In this document: positions 19,022 to 29,900 of the stretch, one piece after another
Layout: each line of letters begins with the position of its first letter
Position numbering within the stretch: the stretch's first letter is position 1
From: SZUA-36 sp963801195
Lineage (GTDB): Bacteria; Pseudomonadota; Gammaproteobacteria; Xanthomonadales; SZUA-36
DNA: 64,000 nt
Assembly (NCBI GenBank): GCA_963801195.1
Contig: CAWDDX010000007.1
Coordinates: forward strand, 1-64,000
Direction of reading: 5' to 3'
The notes under the pieces: generated by a model
What the model was told of the DNA's origin: nothing
Seen by the model: the letters and a program-made list of their open reading frames with translations, nothing else
Database searches by the model: none
Position numbers and translations under genes: made by a program

Positions 19022-19408
19022 TGCCGAAGTCTATTGGAAAGTGCAGGATGGAACAAGACTGGTTGGGCGTGGCTGGAATTTCAGAGGAACTGTCTGCAAC
19101 GGTCCAGACGCCATATTGCAGACAATGTCCGGTTGACACTGGTTTAGTCGTCAATTCTTCACCGGCAACCAACTGGACGCCAAGTTTGATTTACAGCTTA
19201 CGAAATGCAGAAGGCAAATAGAAGCCGACTTTCAAATTTAGGCCATATCAATTTTCAGGGACATTTCTTGACCTGACTAGTTGTGTTTGAGAAGCTCATT
19301 TAATTGGCCATCCACCTCTCTATAAAGATTAAAAATGGTGACTCAAAATAAACAAAACTAAAAGACATTTTCAATCATACTTCAAGATGTCAATACTGGA
19401 GGATTTGT
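19022..19408. other. Gap of 387 bp between divergent genes
   Basis: AT-rich toward the right, with no credible reading frame or RNA. It must hold promoters for the STT3-like gene (leftward) and the methyltransferase (rightward, with GGAGG about 7 nt before its ATG). I see no clear hexamers or inverted repeat. Confidence 0.6.
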
Positions 19409-20383
19409 ATGAAAAAACTGGTGCTAAAATGCCTCCCAGCGATAGACATACTTCTCGTTCTTTTTGTCTACCCTGCAGCTTTGCTGATTAAGTACATACG
19501 CATAGCTGGCGTGCATAGAATGCTTCGTTGCAAGAATGCTTTGATACGCATAGGGGTCTTTCCAATTCGAAATCACTACTTTGAGCCTCAGTTTGATTAC
19601 AGAAATCACGGCCAAAACTACTTTCAAGACAGAAATCTTCAGGGAATAAACTGGAATGTTTCAGATCAACTGGAACTACTAGAGAAGTTTAGTTTTTCAG
19701 ATGAACTATTAGACATTCCGCAAAAAAAAACAAGTAGTCTAAAGTTCCATTTGAACAATGGTGCATTTGAATCGGGAGACGCTGATTATTGGTATCAGAT
19801 CATTCGTTTCGTCAAACCCAGGAGAATAGTTGAAATTGGTAGCGGCTACTCCACTTTATTGGCAATTGATGCTATCAAAAAGAACAAAACTGAGGATTTG
19901 GATTACACATGTACTCATGTTTGTATTGAACCTTATGAAATGTCTTGGCTGGAAAAAGTTGGCGTCACAGTGGTTAGGAAGAAAGTTGAAGAAATAGAGT
20001 TGTCATTTTTCTCGCAACTACAAGAGGGTGACATCCTGTTTATTGATTCCTCGCACATTATCCGACCACAAGGCGATGTGCTCTTTGAATATCTTGAATT
20101 ACTCCCCTCTCTCAACACGGGTGTTATTGTTCATATACATGACATTTTTTCGCCAAATAACTATCCAGTCCAATGGATTCAAGATGAAATTAGGTTCTGG
20201 AATGAGCAATACATACTTGAAGCTTTTCTTTCGCACAATGGTAACTGGAAAATTATAGGCGCCCTTAACTATTTACATCACAATCACTATGAAAAATTTA
20301 GTTCTGTTTCGCCTTTGTTAACTCCCGAACACGAACCTGGCTCATTTTATATTCAAAAAATAGTAGGCAAGCGGATGCGCTAG
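19409..20383 (+). CDS. Class I SAM-dependent methyltransferase-like protein
   Basis: A 324-residue protein starting at an ATG with GGAGG upstream. An N-terminal hydrophobic stretch (about residues 10-30) may anchor it to the membrane. The SAM-binding motif I is VEIGSGYST near residue 140, followed by an acidic strand (CIEPYEM) and GDILFIDSSH, the pattern of the Methyltransf_24 type found in polysaccharide clusters. It is noticeably AT-rich compared with sucCD or rluD and is the only plus-strand gene of the island, which suggests separate acquisition. The acceptor is unknown; a sugar or glycan in this island is a guess. Confidence 0.7.
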   Translation: MKKLVLKCLPAIDILLVLFVYPAALLIKYIRIAGVHRMLRCKNALIRIGVFPIRNHYFEPQFDYRNHGQNYFQDRNLQGINWNVSDQLELLEKFSFSDELLDIPQKKTSSLKFHLNNGAFESGDADYWYQIIRFVKPRRIVEIGSGYSTLLAIDAIKKNKTEDLDYTCTHVCIEPYEMSWLEKVGVTVVRKKVEEIELSFFSQLQEGDILFIDSSHIIRPQGDVLFEYLELLPSLNTGVIVHIHDIFSPNNYPVQWIQDEIRFWNEQYILEAFLSHNGNWKIIGALNYLHHNHYEKFSSVSPLLTPEHEPGSFYIQKIVGKRMR

Positions 20384-20591
20384 CTGTTGTTGTTTTTCTT
20401 TTACTGAGGGTCCGCCTGAAACCGTGTCTTAGCGCGGTCGCGCATCTTATTAAAAGAAAGCCGTCAGGAAGAATATTTTAAAAGGTTCTAAGGTTAAAAT
20501 GAATTCAATATTCCTAGCATTCTGAAGTACTGAAGCAATCCGCTTTGAGTATTCGCTTGTAATAATTCATATGTCAAAGATTAGAACTAGA

Positions 20592-22337
20592 CTACCGCTT
20601 GCAAAATCCAGGTAAGTCATTGTTTTTGAATCTATCTTCACTATAGTCTTTTTCAAGCTGATCCAACCAAATTTTGACGTTCGGTTGTAGTTGTGAATTC
20701 AGACTAACTTTTCTGAAAAATTTTTCGGCATTATCAATATTTCCAGACTGCGCAAAAAGCCAGCCAGTGTTGTAATAATAACAATCCCAGTCCAGTATTG
20801 TACTGGGCTTCGACTCTAAGATTGTATCCAGGGCCATGTAATCCTTCAATGCATCTTCATTTTGATGCATATGCAAATAAGTGAGACCTCGTAAATACAA
20901 CGAACCAGCCGAAGCAGGATTTATTTTTAGATTTTCTCCAAAATGAAACGCTGCTTTCTCATAATTTCTTAGATTCATATACACAATACCCATGTTGTGT
21001 TGACTCTTTGAGTTTTCCGGGTAGTTTTCAACAATGTGGCTCCACAAAGTTAAGGGATCTTTCCAAATTTGAATCTGTTGTCTAGTTTGAACAGTAAGCA
21101 GAAATAAAATGGGTATGACGGTCAACAGTATTAGGGGCTGAATAAAGAAATTGGATCTATTCAGAAACGCAAGTAAACCGGCGCCTATTAGAAAATAAAC
21201 GGGTAAGGTTGGTAGATATGCATAGCGATCAGCCGCGCCTTGTTGACCCACCTGAATTAGTCCCAGTACTGGGGAAAGAGTTATCAGGTAAAACAACCAT
21301 GAGATTAACCACTCATGACGTCCCCTTAACCACATTATTAAACCCGCAATCGTCAGGCCGACAACACCAAACATTGGCACAAATGCTTTCCAGGTTATGG
21401 CTTGCCCCACATCAATGTAATAGGGATAGTGTGGAACAAAAGTTATTGGTATCAGAAGTTTGTATAAATAAAAAATAATGCTGTTAGCAGCATTAAGTAT
21501 TCTCAAGTCAACCGGTACTTTGGATAATGCGGCCTGCTGTGCGAAGAGCGTGACCAAAACTAATAAAACAGTTATTAGTAAAAAGGGTAACTTCTCTTTC
21601 AGCAGTGCCGAATAAGAGCGTTGCCTGATGCAATCATTGACAGGTTGAATTAACGCGGTGCGGCGTAGCGGATAGACATCCAGTAAAAGCAATACTGCCG
21701 GAAATGTAACTGCCATGGGTTTGGAAAGCGCAGCCAGAAAGAATAAGCCAAGTGTGATGTTGAACCACCTTCTATGTGCATCTTCATGACAACTTGCGTA
21801 CCTGACATATGCCAGCGTGGATAGCAGCATGAATAATTGACACAAAAGATCCTTGCGTTCGGCAACCCATGCGACAGATTCGACGTGTTGAGGGTGGATT
21901 GCGAAGAAAAAGGTAGCTAGGGTTGCAGCGATGATGGCGTTGTCTTGGGCTAGGAACGGGAAACTTCTTGAATTTGGCTTGTTAAGTGCAAAGACTACTA
22001 ACATAGTGATAAAAATCAGTACGCTATTGATAGCGTGTAAAGCATTGTTGGTTAAGTGATAACCTGCTGGGATCAGGCCCCCATAAATTTGGTAGTCAAT
22101 AGCCCAAGATATCCAAGTTAAAGGGTGCCAGTTGGCACCATCCAGCGTTAAAAACATCCAGATGATGTGGTCTGTGTTTAGGCTTGATAGATAATAAACG
22201 TGATTTCTCAGGTATTGAATCGAATCCCAGACAAACTCATTTTCAGTGGAGGGTTGATAGGTCCACATTGTGATGAATGCAATTGATACGGCCGCAAGTA
22301 TTATTTTGGCAACTGACCAGTCCAGCGGTTTTTTCAT
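20592..22337 (-). CDS. GT-C membrane protein with C-terminal TPRs (TMTC-like), paralogue B
   Basis: A 581-residue paralogue of the protein at 15385-17145, with the same layout: acidic loop WDSIQYL, HVESVAWVAERKDLL, the conserved LIQVGQQGAADRYAY segment and a TPR tail (NYEKAAFHFGENLKINP). The identity runs end to end, so the pair arose by duplication. The stop lies far from other genes on the left, while the start is only 9 bp from the GT2 gene upstream. That suggests the GT2 makes a polyprenol-phosphate sugar donor that this GT-C protein uses. Confidence 0.75.
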   Translation of the reverse strand: MKKPLDWSVAKIILAAVSIAFITMWTYQPSTENEFVWDSIQYLRNHVYYLSSLNTDHIIWMFLTLDGANWHPLTWISWAIDYQIYGGLIPAGYHLTNNALHAINSVLIFITMLVVFALNKPNSRSFPFLAQDNAIIAATLATFFFAIHPQHVESVAWVAERKDLLCQLFMLLSTLAYVRYASCHEDAHRRWFNITLGLFFLAALSKPMAVTFPAVLLLLDVYPLRRTALIQPVNDCIRQRSYSALLKEKLPFLLITVLLVLVTLFAQQAALSKVPVDLRILNAANSIIFYLYKLLIPITFVPHYPYYIDVGQAITWKAFVPMFGVVGLTIAGLIMWLRGRHEWLISWLFYLITLSPVLGLIQVGQQGAADRYAYLPTLPVYFLIGAGLLAFLNRSNFFIQPLILLTVIPILFLLTVQTRQQIQIWKDPLTLWSHIVENYPENSKSQHNMGIVYMNLRNYEKAAFHFGENLKINPASAGSLYLRGLTYLHMHQNEDALKDYMALDTILESKPSTILDWDCYYYNTGWLFAQSGNIDNAEKFFRKVSLNSQLQPNVKIWLDQLEKDYSEDRFKNNDLPGFCKR

Positions 22338-22346
22338 GTGCGGTTG

Positions 22347-23093
22347 TCAGTCCAATGGGGAGAAAATAAAGCTTTTATAGATTTTCCATCGGTGACAGCG
22401 GAATTGAAGAGAGGTAACTATTACCCCAACACCATAACGAATTGATCGCAGCACGCTAATGGAAGATGATTCTTCTTCATACCGAGTAGGGCAGGTTATC
22501 TCACCGATGTCGTATCCGGCATAAATTATTTGTGCGAGCATTTGATTATCGAAAATAAAATTGTCCGAGTTTTTCTCCAGTGGCAATCGTAAAAGTAATT
22601 CCCGGGTAAATGCCCGATAACCGGTATGGTATTCAGAGAGTTTGTAGTTTAATAAAATATTTTGAAAAGCTGTCAAGACACGATTGGACAGGTATTTATA
22701 AACCGGCATTCCACCCCTTAATGCGCCTTTTCCCAGGATTCTGGAGCCCAATACACAATTGAACACACCTTCCGCCAGTAGTGATGCCATGGATTCACAC
22801 AACCTTGGTGTGTACTGATAGTCTGGATGCAACATAATCACTATATCTGCCCCAAGATTTAACGCAGCTTTATAACAGCTTTTCTGATTGCCGCCATATC
22901 CGGTATTTTTTTCATGAACAATAATGTGTTCTATTCCTAAGCCAGCCGCCACTTCTGGAGTTTTGTCATGACTTTTATCATCTACCAGGATGACATCATC
23001 AACGATGTGGGGAATTTCCCTGTATGTCCGTTCCAGTGTTGAAGCAGCGTTGTAGGCTGGCATCACTACTATTATTTTCTTATTATTCAGCAC
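22347..23093 (-). CDS. Family 2 glycosyltransferase, polyprenol-phosphate sugar synthase type
   Basis: A 248-residue GT-A fold enzyme resembling dolichol/undecaprenyl-phosphate mannosyl- or glucosyltransferases. The nucleotide-sugar site shows VVMPAYNAASTLERT, ILVDDKSHD, an acidic motif at MLHPDYQY, and the acceptor region SEYHTGYRAF. There is no long membrane tail, so it is the short DPM1-like form. It is cotranscribed with the GT-C gene 9 bp downstream. Likely role: loading a sugar on a polyprenol carrier for the GT-C enzymes of the island. Confidence 0.85.
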   Translation of the reverse strand: MLNNKKIIVVMPAYNAASTLERTYREIPHIVDDVILVDDKSHDKTPEVAAGLGIEHIIVHEKNTGYGGNQKSCYKAALNLGADIVIMLHPDYQYTPRLCESMASLLAEGVFNCVLGSRILGKGALRGGMPVYKYLSNRVLTAFQNILLNYKLSEYHTGYRAFTRELLLRLPLEKNSDNFIFDNQMLAQIIYAGYDIGEITCPTRYEEESSSISVLRSIRYGVGVIVTSLQFRCHRWKIYKSFIFSPLD

Positions 23094-23590
23094 TTAGTCT
23101 ATCTCCACCCGGAACTTCAGATTTTCGTTTTGCGCAAAAATTATTGCTCTTACGCCCCTTTTAAATAGACAGGATACGGCAAATTCAATCAGAGCCAAAG
23201 TTAGAATCAGAATACTTAGCAATACCTTTGTAGTTATCTTTAGTAAAGTTCCATGTCCAAAGCCAATATCCAAGACATTTAGATTTTGTCTCCCTGGTTT
23301 GGAAGAGTGATGCAAGCGCAATATTTTTTGGCTCGAAATTTTCAAGCCAGCAAGGTAAGAAATTCAAATATTCCGGAGAATTTTTTGGCGCTGCTGCCGT
23401 AATATGAACTTTAATAGTAGTTGTCTAAAGATTCCGGGTCTGGTGTTGGGCAAGTTTTTGCCACACCACAAGAAGAACATTGTCTTATTTCGAATTCTTA
23501 CCTAGACTCATCAAAGTCGGAGGCTGAAAACGCGGTGTTGCTGACCTTGTTTCCACATAAAGAACAAACAAATTGATTTGCAAGGGTCAT
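23094..23590 (-). pseudogene. Remnant of a zinc-ribbon SAM methyltransferase gene
   Basis: From an ATG at 23590 the translation shows two CxxC pairs (CSLCGNK, CSSCGVAKTCPTPDP), then DNYY and KKFSG, as in N-terminal zinc-ribbon methyltransferases of glycan clusters. It is broken by in-frame stops near 23511 and 23424 and by a frameshift near 23290, then shows the SAM motif VLDIGFGHG. Directly after motif I the sequence jumps to what looks like the family C-terminus (FAVSCLFKRGVRAIIFAQN), so most of the catalytic core seems deleted. The remaining 165 or so codons compare with roughly 300 in intact relatives. Confidence 0.65.
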
Positions 23591-23905
23591 TCTTTTATCC
23601 CCGAAAAACGAAAAAGTCGTGAACCCATGCTCCTTGAATGATTCCAGTGTATGAGTGATAACGAATTCTAGCACTCAATAAAAATCAAATTGGAAATTGC
23701 CGGGCTGCTCGATGGCATTTTTTAGTGGCAACTACTCGTCTGGAATCATTCCAAACTACGTTTTGATGGCAGATCCACGGGCACATATCTGACAACAATC
23801 GTCCAGTCCTGATGGCAGACCCCGTGCTCGCCCTGAAGCAGACTTAAACCTCGAAAAATATTGCCGGACGGCTTTTGTCGCCGGTGTAGATTTAAGGGGG
23901 TTTCG
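23591..23905. other. Gap of 315 bp before the rhs gene
   Basis: There is no credible reading frame. It separates the decayed methyltransferase (leftward) from the rhs gene (rightward). An AAGGGGG ribosome site stands just before the ATG at 23906. I see no clear promoter hexamers, tRNA or integration site. Confidence 0.5.
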
Positions 23906-26900
23906 ATGTTTAAGCGGTTACTTGCAGCTTTTGTCTGCGTGGGTGTGCAATGGTCAAATGATATTTTCAGTTTTAATTCCTTCAGGTTGCTTGCAGTACT
24001 TCTGCTGCTATTCCAGGTGCCTGCCATTGCGGCCCCTCCCAGCCCGCCGCCCGCCTGGACCGTGCCGTTGCAGCAGACATCGGATGATGGCTATGCTTTG
24101 CTTTCCTGGGAGCGTACGGGGGATGATGCCGGCGGTTTCTTCAAAATCACGGAATCGTTTGAGGGTGAAGTAACGGTCCACTACACCGAGGCCACGGAAT
24201 TACGGGCCTGGCGTGTGGAGCCCGGCGCGTACGGCTTTGTGCTGCAGCAGTGTGTTAAGAAAAAATCCGGTGTACCGGATTGCGGCAGAACTTCGGACCA
24301 GTTGACACTGCTTGTGAGCGAAACGCTTGCTTCTGCCTTATTAACAAAAGAACCACCGGAAACAACACTGTCGGCCAGCGGCAATCAAGTCAGCGGCGGA
24401 CCGGACCAGTTACAACCGGGCCACTGGTATAACCCGGCAAAAAGCGGTCACGGCTGGAATTTCTACTGGTCCAACCGCCTGGCGCTGCCGCAATCCGATG
24501 CCATGTTTGGCAATAACTATGACCTGGTGGGGCTGTGGTACACCTACGAAGCCAAGTACGCAATCAGCGACCCAAGTTGTAATTCCTGCCCGCCGTTGAA
24601 GGGTGCCTATCGTCCGGTGGTAATCAGGCTCAAGGCGGTATCACTCGGCGCGGACTCATACGCCGGCAGTCTGTATGTCAGCAGGGGTGACGGAACCGAG
24701 GACTGGGTCGGAAATGCCCAGGTCAGCTTTGGTGCCGACAACAACAGCGCCTCCATTTACTGGCGGGCCAACTTTAAAAAGGAAAAACTTGTCGACACCG
24801 ATCCATTGGTCTTTCTATTGGGATCCGACCCCGATAATGCGACCAATATTTCCCACTTCAGCGGTCTCTGGCAGCACGATGGCGATGACCGTTACCTGGT
24901 CGCGACCAACATCGGTGATGTCGCAGAGATCGTCACGGTTGTCTTCCAGGATGATGCGGATGACCCAACCTGGTTACAGGCCATCAATTACGGTGCGGCG
25001 GCCGCAGGCACCAGCAACTTTTGCCTCGGCTACCAGCTCGAGGGCTACTCACCCAAAACCTCAAAGCCGCATGGCTGGACACAGGATTGGTACATGTCGG
25101 GCTGTGACCCCGAACAACCCGCGCGAACATCAAATCGCAATGGAAAGCGCTACTTCCCGGGTTTGGACAAACAATACTTCTGGGCGGATTTTTCACTGCC
25201 GGGAACCAACTACGCAAACGGGTCAATCAGTATCGGCAGCAGCGCTGCGCCTGTAGCACTGGAAAAAACAGCCAGCTTTCACGGCGTGTTTTACAACAGC
25301 GCAGACGGTTCGGCCTGTGCCCTGACCGGAACCAACCCGGTATGCGATTTACAACTCACCTGGTACACGGACGGCAATTATCCGTCCGCCACTGTGTATG
25401 CGCACAACCTGTCGAATAACACCTATGACAAGGTCATGACTTCCAGCCAGCCGTCGATGGTCGATGTTCCCTATCACATTGCCACTGCCGGCCAGTACGA
25501 GTTTGAACTGCACATGGGGAACGGTCAGCAAACCACGCTGATGGCGAGGTCTGCAGTCTTCAGCGTTACTGCCAGCACGCCTGGCGCCCGGCCCGAGACG
25601 CCACCCGCACCGGCATCACCGCCTGCGATGTCCGCGAGCAGCAGTTCCTCGAAAATCGGTGTGACACAGGCGGCGTTCAGGGTGAACGAATCAGGCAGTG
25701 CCACTTACAACATACCTATACTCACGGCGCCGGCCAGCGGTGGTTTCGCGCCGCGGGTTTCACTGGACTACAACTCGCAGTCGGGCAACGGCGAGGCAGG
25801 TGTCGGCTGGTCGATCGGCGGTGTTTCGGCCATCACGCTGTGCCCGCAAACTATCGAGCAGGATGGCATCAGCGGTTCGAGGGGCCTCAGGCTGGATGGC
25901 AGCGACCGCTTCTGCATTGATGGTCAACGGCTGGTGGTGGACCCCGCCAGTGGCAGCTACGGCAACGACGGCAGCCGTTACCGCACCGAAATCGACAGTT
26001 TTGCCCGCATTACCGCACACGGCAGCGCCGGTAACGGCCCGGCGTGGTTCCGGGTGGAGCACAAGGACGGCACGGTGGTTGATTATGGCAACAGCGCGGA
26101 TTCACGTATTGAAGCGCGCGGTGCTGTAACACCGGCGACGGTGCTCACCTGGGCGCAGAACCGCTCGCAGGACCGCTCCGGCAATTACGTGCTTTTCAGC
26201 TATCTCGAAAACAGCGCGGGCCCGGTGGCTTACGTATTGAAGACGATCGACTACACGGGTAACGCCCGGGCAGGCACCGCGCCGAATGCGAGACTGACTT
26301 TCAGCTATCGTGAACGTACCGCGGACGAAGACCTGACTTATCGCTATTTTGCCGGTGTCGAGGTAGAACAGCGTCAACTGTTGCAAGGTATCAGTTCACA
26401 GGCGCGAATTGATACCGGCGGTGCGCTGGAAGACCTGCGCTTTTATGCACTCGGCTACGAGACGGACGGCGTTGGCCGCAACATCCTGACCAAGCTGACC
26501 GAATGCCGCTCCGTTAGCCGAACCATCTGTTATCCGTCCACGCAGTTCGCATGGCTAAAGAGTGAATCGACAATTGATACATCGGCCACCACCCTCAGCG
26601 GGCTGCTGCCAAAATCAAAATTGAGCGGGCTGTTGCTGGCGGATGTTACAGGTGACGGTCGGCCGGACCTGCTGTACACGAAGCACGTTAATCACAATTA
26701 CATTTTGTATGTGAAAAAAGCCACTGCCAGCGCGGGCTTCACCGATTGGGCGACGAGTTACAAGCTACCCAAAAAAGCCGACGGCAAACCGCCCCGCTTG
26801 ATGGCCATAGACCTCAACACCGACGGCATCCAGGACGTCATCTACAGCAAATACAGCAAGACGACGGACGACTATTCCTGGGTGGCGCTGATCTCCAATG

Positions 26901-29900
26901 GCAGCGGCTTTTCCACCGAACTGCAGCTGAATTCCGGTCATCGTTTTTATCTCAACGACCAGGCGTTGGAATCACGTTTCCAGGTCATGGATTTCAACGG
27001 TGATGGCAAGAGTGATGTGCTGCATGCCTATACCGACCTGGAAGGCCGCACCTGGAACCTGACGGTATTACTCAACAATACTGCCGCCGGCGGCAATCCG
27101 TCCCTGTCCGCGCCGATCGATGTGGATGTCACCAACACGGACCTGTTTCCGTTCGATATTTCCGGGGACTGGGGCATCGATATAAAACCGCCTTTATACG
27201 ACTGGTCCGCTGTGGGCTCGGAAGAGCACGAAATTCCCGCTGCCCGTATATTCGATTTCAACGGCGATGGCGCGGTCGACCTGCTGTTGAAGGTCTGGCG
27301 CAACTACCGTCACTGCGTAGCAAATTGCTTACCCCCGCTGAGCGCCACTGTCACCGGCAGCCCGAGCGGGGGCGGATCAACCAGGGAACCCGTCTATGAA
27401 TACAGGTTTGTTTCCTTCTGGGTGCTGATGGAATCCAACGGGCATGACGCATTTACGCGTCACCGCATCGTGGCCCTTGGCGACGATTGCACCCTGGGGG
27501 TCGTGTGCCAGGACGTCAAATACGACGACCTGCCGGTAAGTGATTATGTCTGGCCGGTCGATATCAACGCCGATGGCCTGGCCGATATCGCCTGGGGTGA
27601 CAGGCGCGGAACCTGGTATTCTCAAATCAATACCGGCAACGGCTTTGCCGCCGCCGAACAGATTGGCCAGGTGCCCGATGGCGTCAACAAGCTGGCCCGG
27701 ATGGAAGACTGGAATGGCGATTCCTACCCTGACCTCGTCTATCCATCGGCGGTGCTGCAAGCCAACGCCAGGTGGATGGTCAGCCAGAACCACTTCGGCC
27801 GGATGTTTGCGGCAAGCGCAAATACCGGCGTACCGGCCGGCAATGTCGGCGGGGACGCGGATTACGACCCGGTGGAAAATGACACGAGCGTTTTTGCCGA
27901 CTTCGATGGTGACGGCAAGCGCGACCAGTTAATGATCGGTTACAACCGCTACGGTGAGATTGATTCCACCATGCTGCGCCGGGGCAGGAATGTCAGTGGC
28001 AGCCGCGCCGTCGAACCCGCCAATGTCATCACCTCGATCACCAATGGTTTTGGAGCGACAACGGAAATAGCCTATAAGCCGCTGACCGATCCCGGCGTTT
28101 ATTCACGCATGCACGATTCGTCCAATGCGCAATGGGGGCGGGGTGCAGCCGTCTATGACCTGATCGCCCCAATCTATGTTGTGGGCCAGGTGCTGGGCAG
28201 TGCGCCGGTTTACGGCGACCCGTCCGCGCGCAGCCAGGTGCAATATCACTATGTCGGCGCCAAGCTGCAGGCCGGCGGGCGCGGCTTCCTCGGTTTCGCG
28301 GAGGTGATCTCCTACGACCCGCAAACACATATCCGGACCAACAGCCGCTACCGGCAGGATTTTCCCTTTGTCGGTATGTTGGTTGATACCACCCGCGTGT
28401 CAAATGCCGCAGGTTCGAAGTTTGCATCGATCAGCAATACCGCGGCAACCGAGCCAAATAACTGGGATGACGTCAGTATCTCGACCGCTTTCCCGTCCGG
28501 TGCGGGTGGCACGCCACTGAGCTATGTTCTGAACCAATGGGAATACCGTGCCACCGCCGGCGATGCTGTGTTTCCCTATATTTCTGATTCCACACGACTC
28601 GCCTACACGCTCAATGGCGTCTTTGAACACCGGCAGTTGACCAGTAGCAGCCACGATGCCTATGGCAATGCGACAAGGGTGAGCGTCTCCACATATGACA
28701 CGCAGGGCGGAGCTGCATTTGCCCGTGAAACAACCGTTAACACCTGGTCCATCGATACCAACGGCTGGAACATCGGTCAGCTATCAAGCACCAGCGTGAC
28801 TTTCTCGCGAACGGGTACACCATCGATAAGCCGCGTTACCAGTTTTGCCTACGATCCCGTCACCGGTGTCCTCAACCGGGAAATCACAGAACCCGGCAGC
28901 AATGTCTTCAGGGTGACGACGGATTACGGCCTCGACACCTTTGGTAACCGCAGGCAAACGACGGTGACAGGTGTCGGTATGACTGCACGAAAGACCGTGG
29001 AGAAATACGACAACCTGGGCCGGTTTGTAAATGAAAGTGTCAACGCCTTGAACCAGACCACCATGAAGGTGATGAGCCGCGATGTCTTTGGTAACCCGCT
29101 CGAGGTCGAAAACATCGACGGTGTAGTCACCATCAGTGCCGCCGATCACATGGGTGTAGCTTTCGTCAGTTATACCGAAACCGGGGCCTGGACAAAGACT
29201 TTCAACTACAGTGGACGAGGCAGTCGCTGCCCGGTTGACACGGTATACCGGAGCGTCGTGAGCAGCGGCGGCGGAGCGAGTCAGACGCAGTGTTTTGACC
29301 TGCTCGGGCGAGTCCTGCGCACAGCCGTGAAAGGGCTGGACGGCGTCTATGTCTACACCGACCAGTACTACGATTCCAGCGGTCGTGTCTCGCGGAAATC
29401 CGAGCCCTATTTTGCCGGCGATTCCCGCTATTGGAACATCACGGGCTATGACGACCTGGGCCGGATTACCGGAGTGCTGAGCGCTGGCGGGGATGATATG
29501 GCGCAGGATTACGACAACCGGGCGATCAATAAATGCATCACGGCAGCGCCGCGTGTCAGCGTCGTCATCGACGGTCTGAACCAGCAGCGTATCGAGGTCA
29601 AAAATGTAAAAGGCGAGACCACCGCGGTTTACGACGACCGCTGCCGCCTGGTCAGCTATGACTATGACGCGCTTGGCAACCTCAAAAAGGTAAGCGGCGC
29701 GGACGGTGTGACTGTGGCCATGAGCTACGACATCGCCGGGCGCAAGATCTCGATGAACGACCCGGACAAGGGCTATTGGCGATATGCCTACAACCCGCTC
29801 GGGGAGATGATCCGCCAGTTGGACGCCAGGCAGCAGGCGGTAGATTTTACCTATGATGCGCTCGGCAGGATCACCAACCGGCGCGAACTGACCGGTGTCT

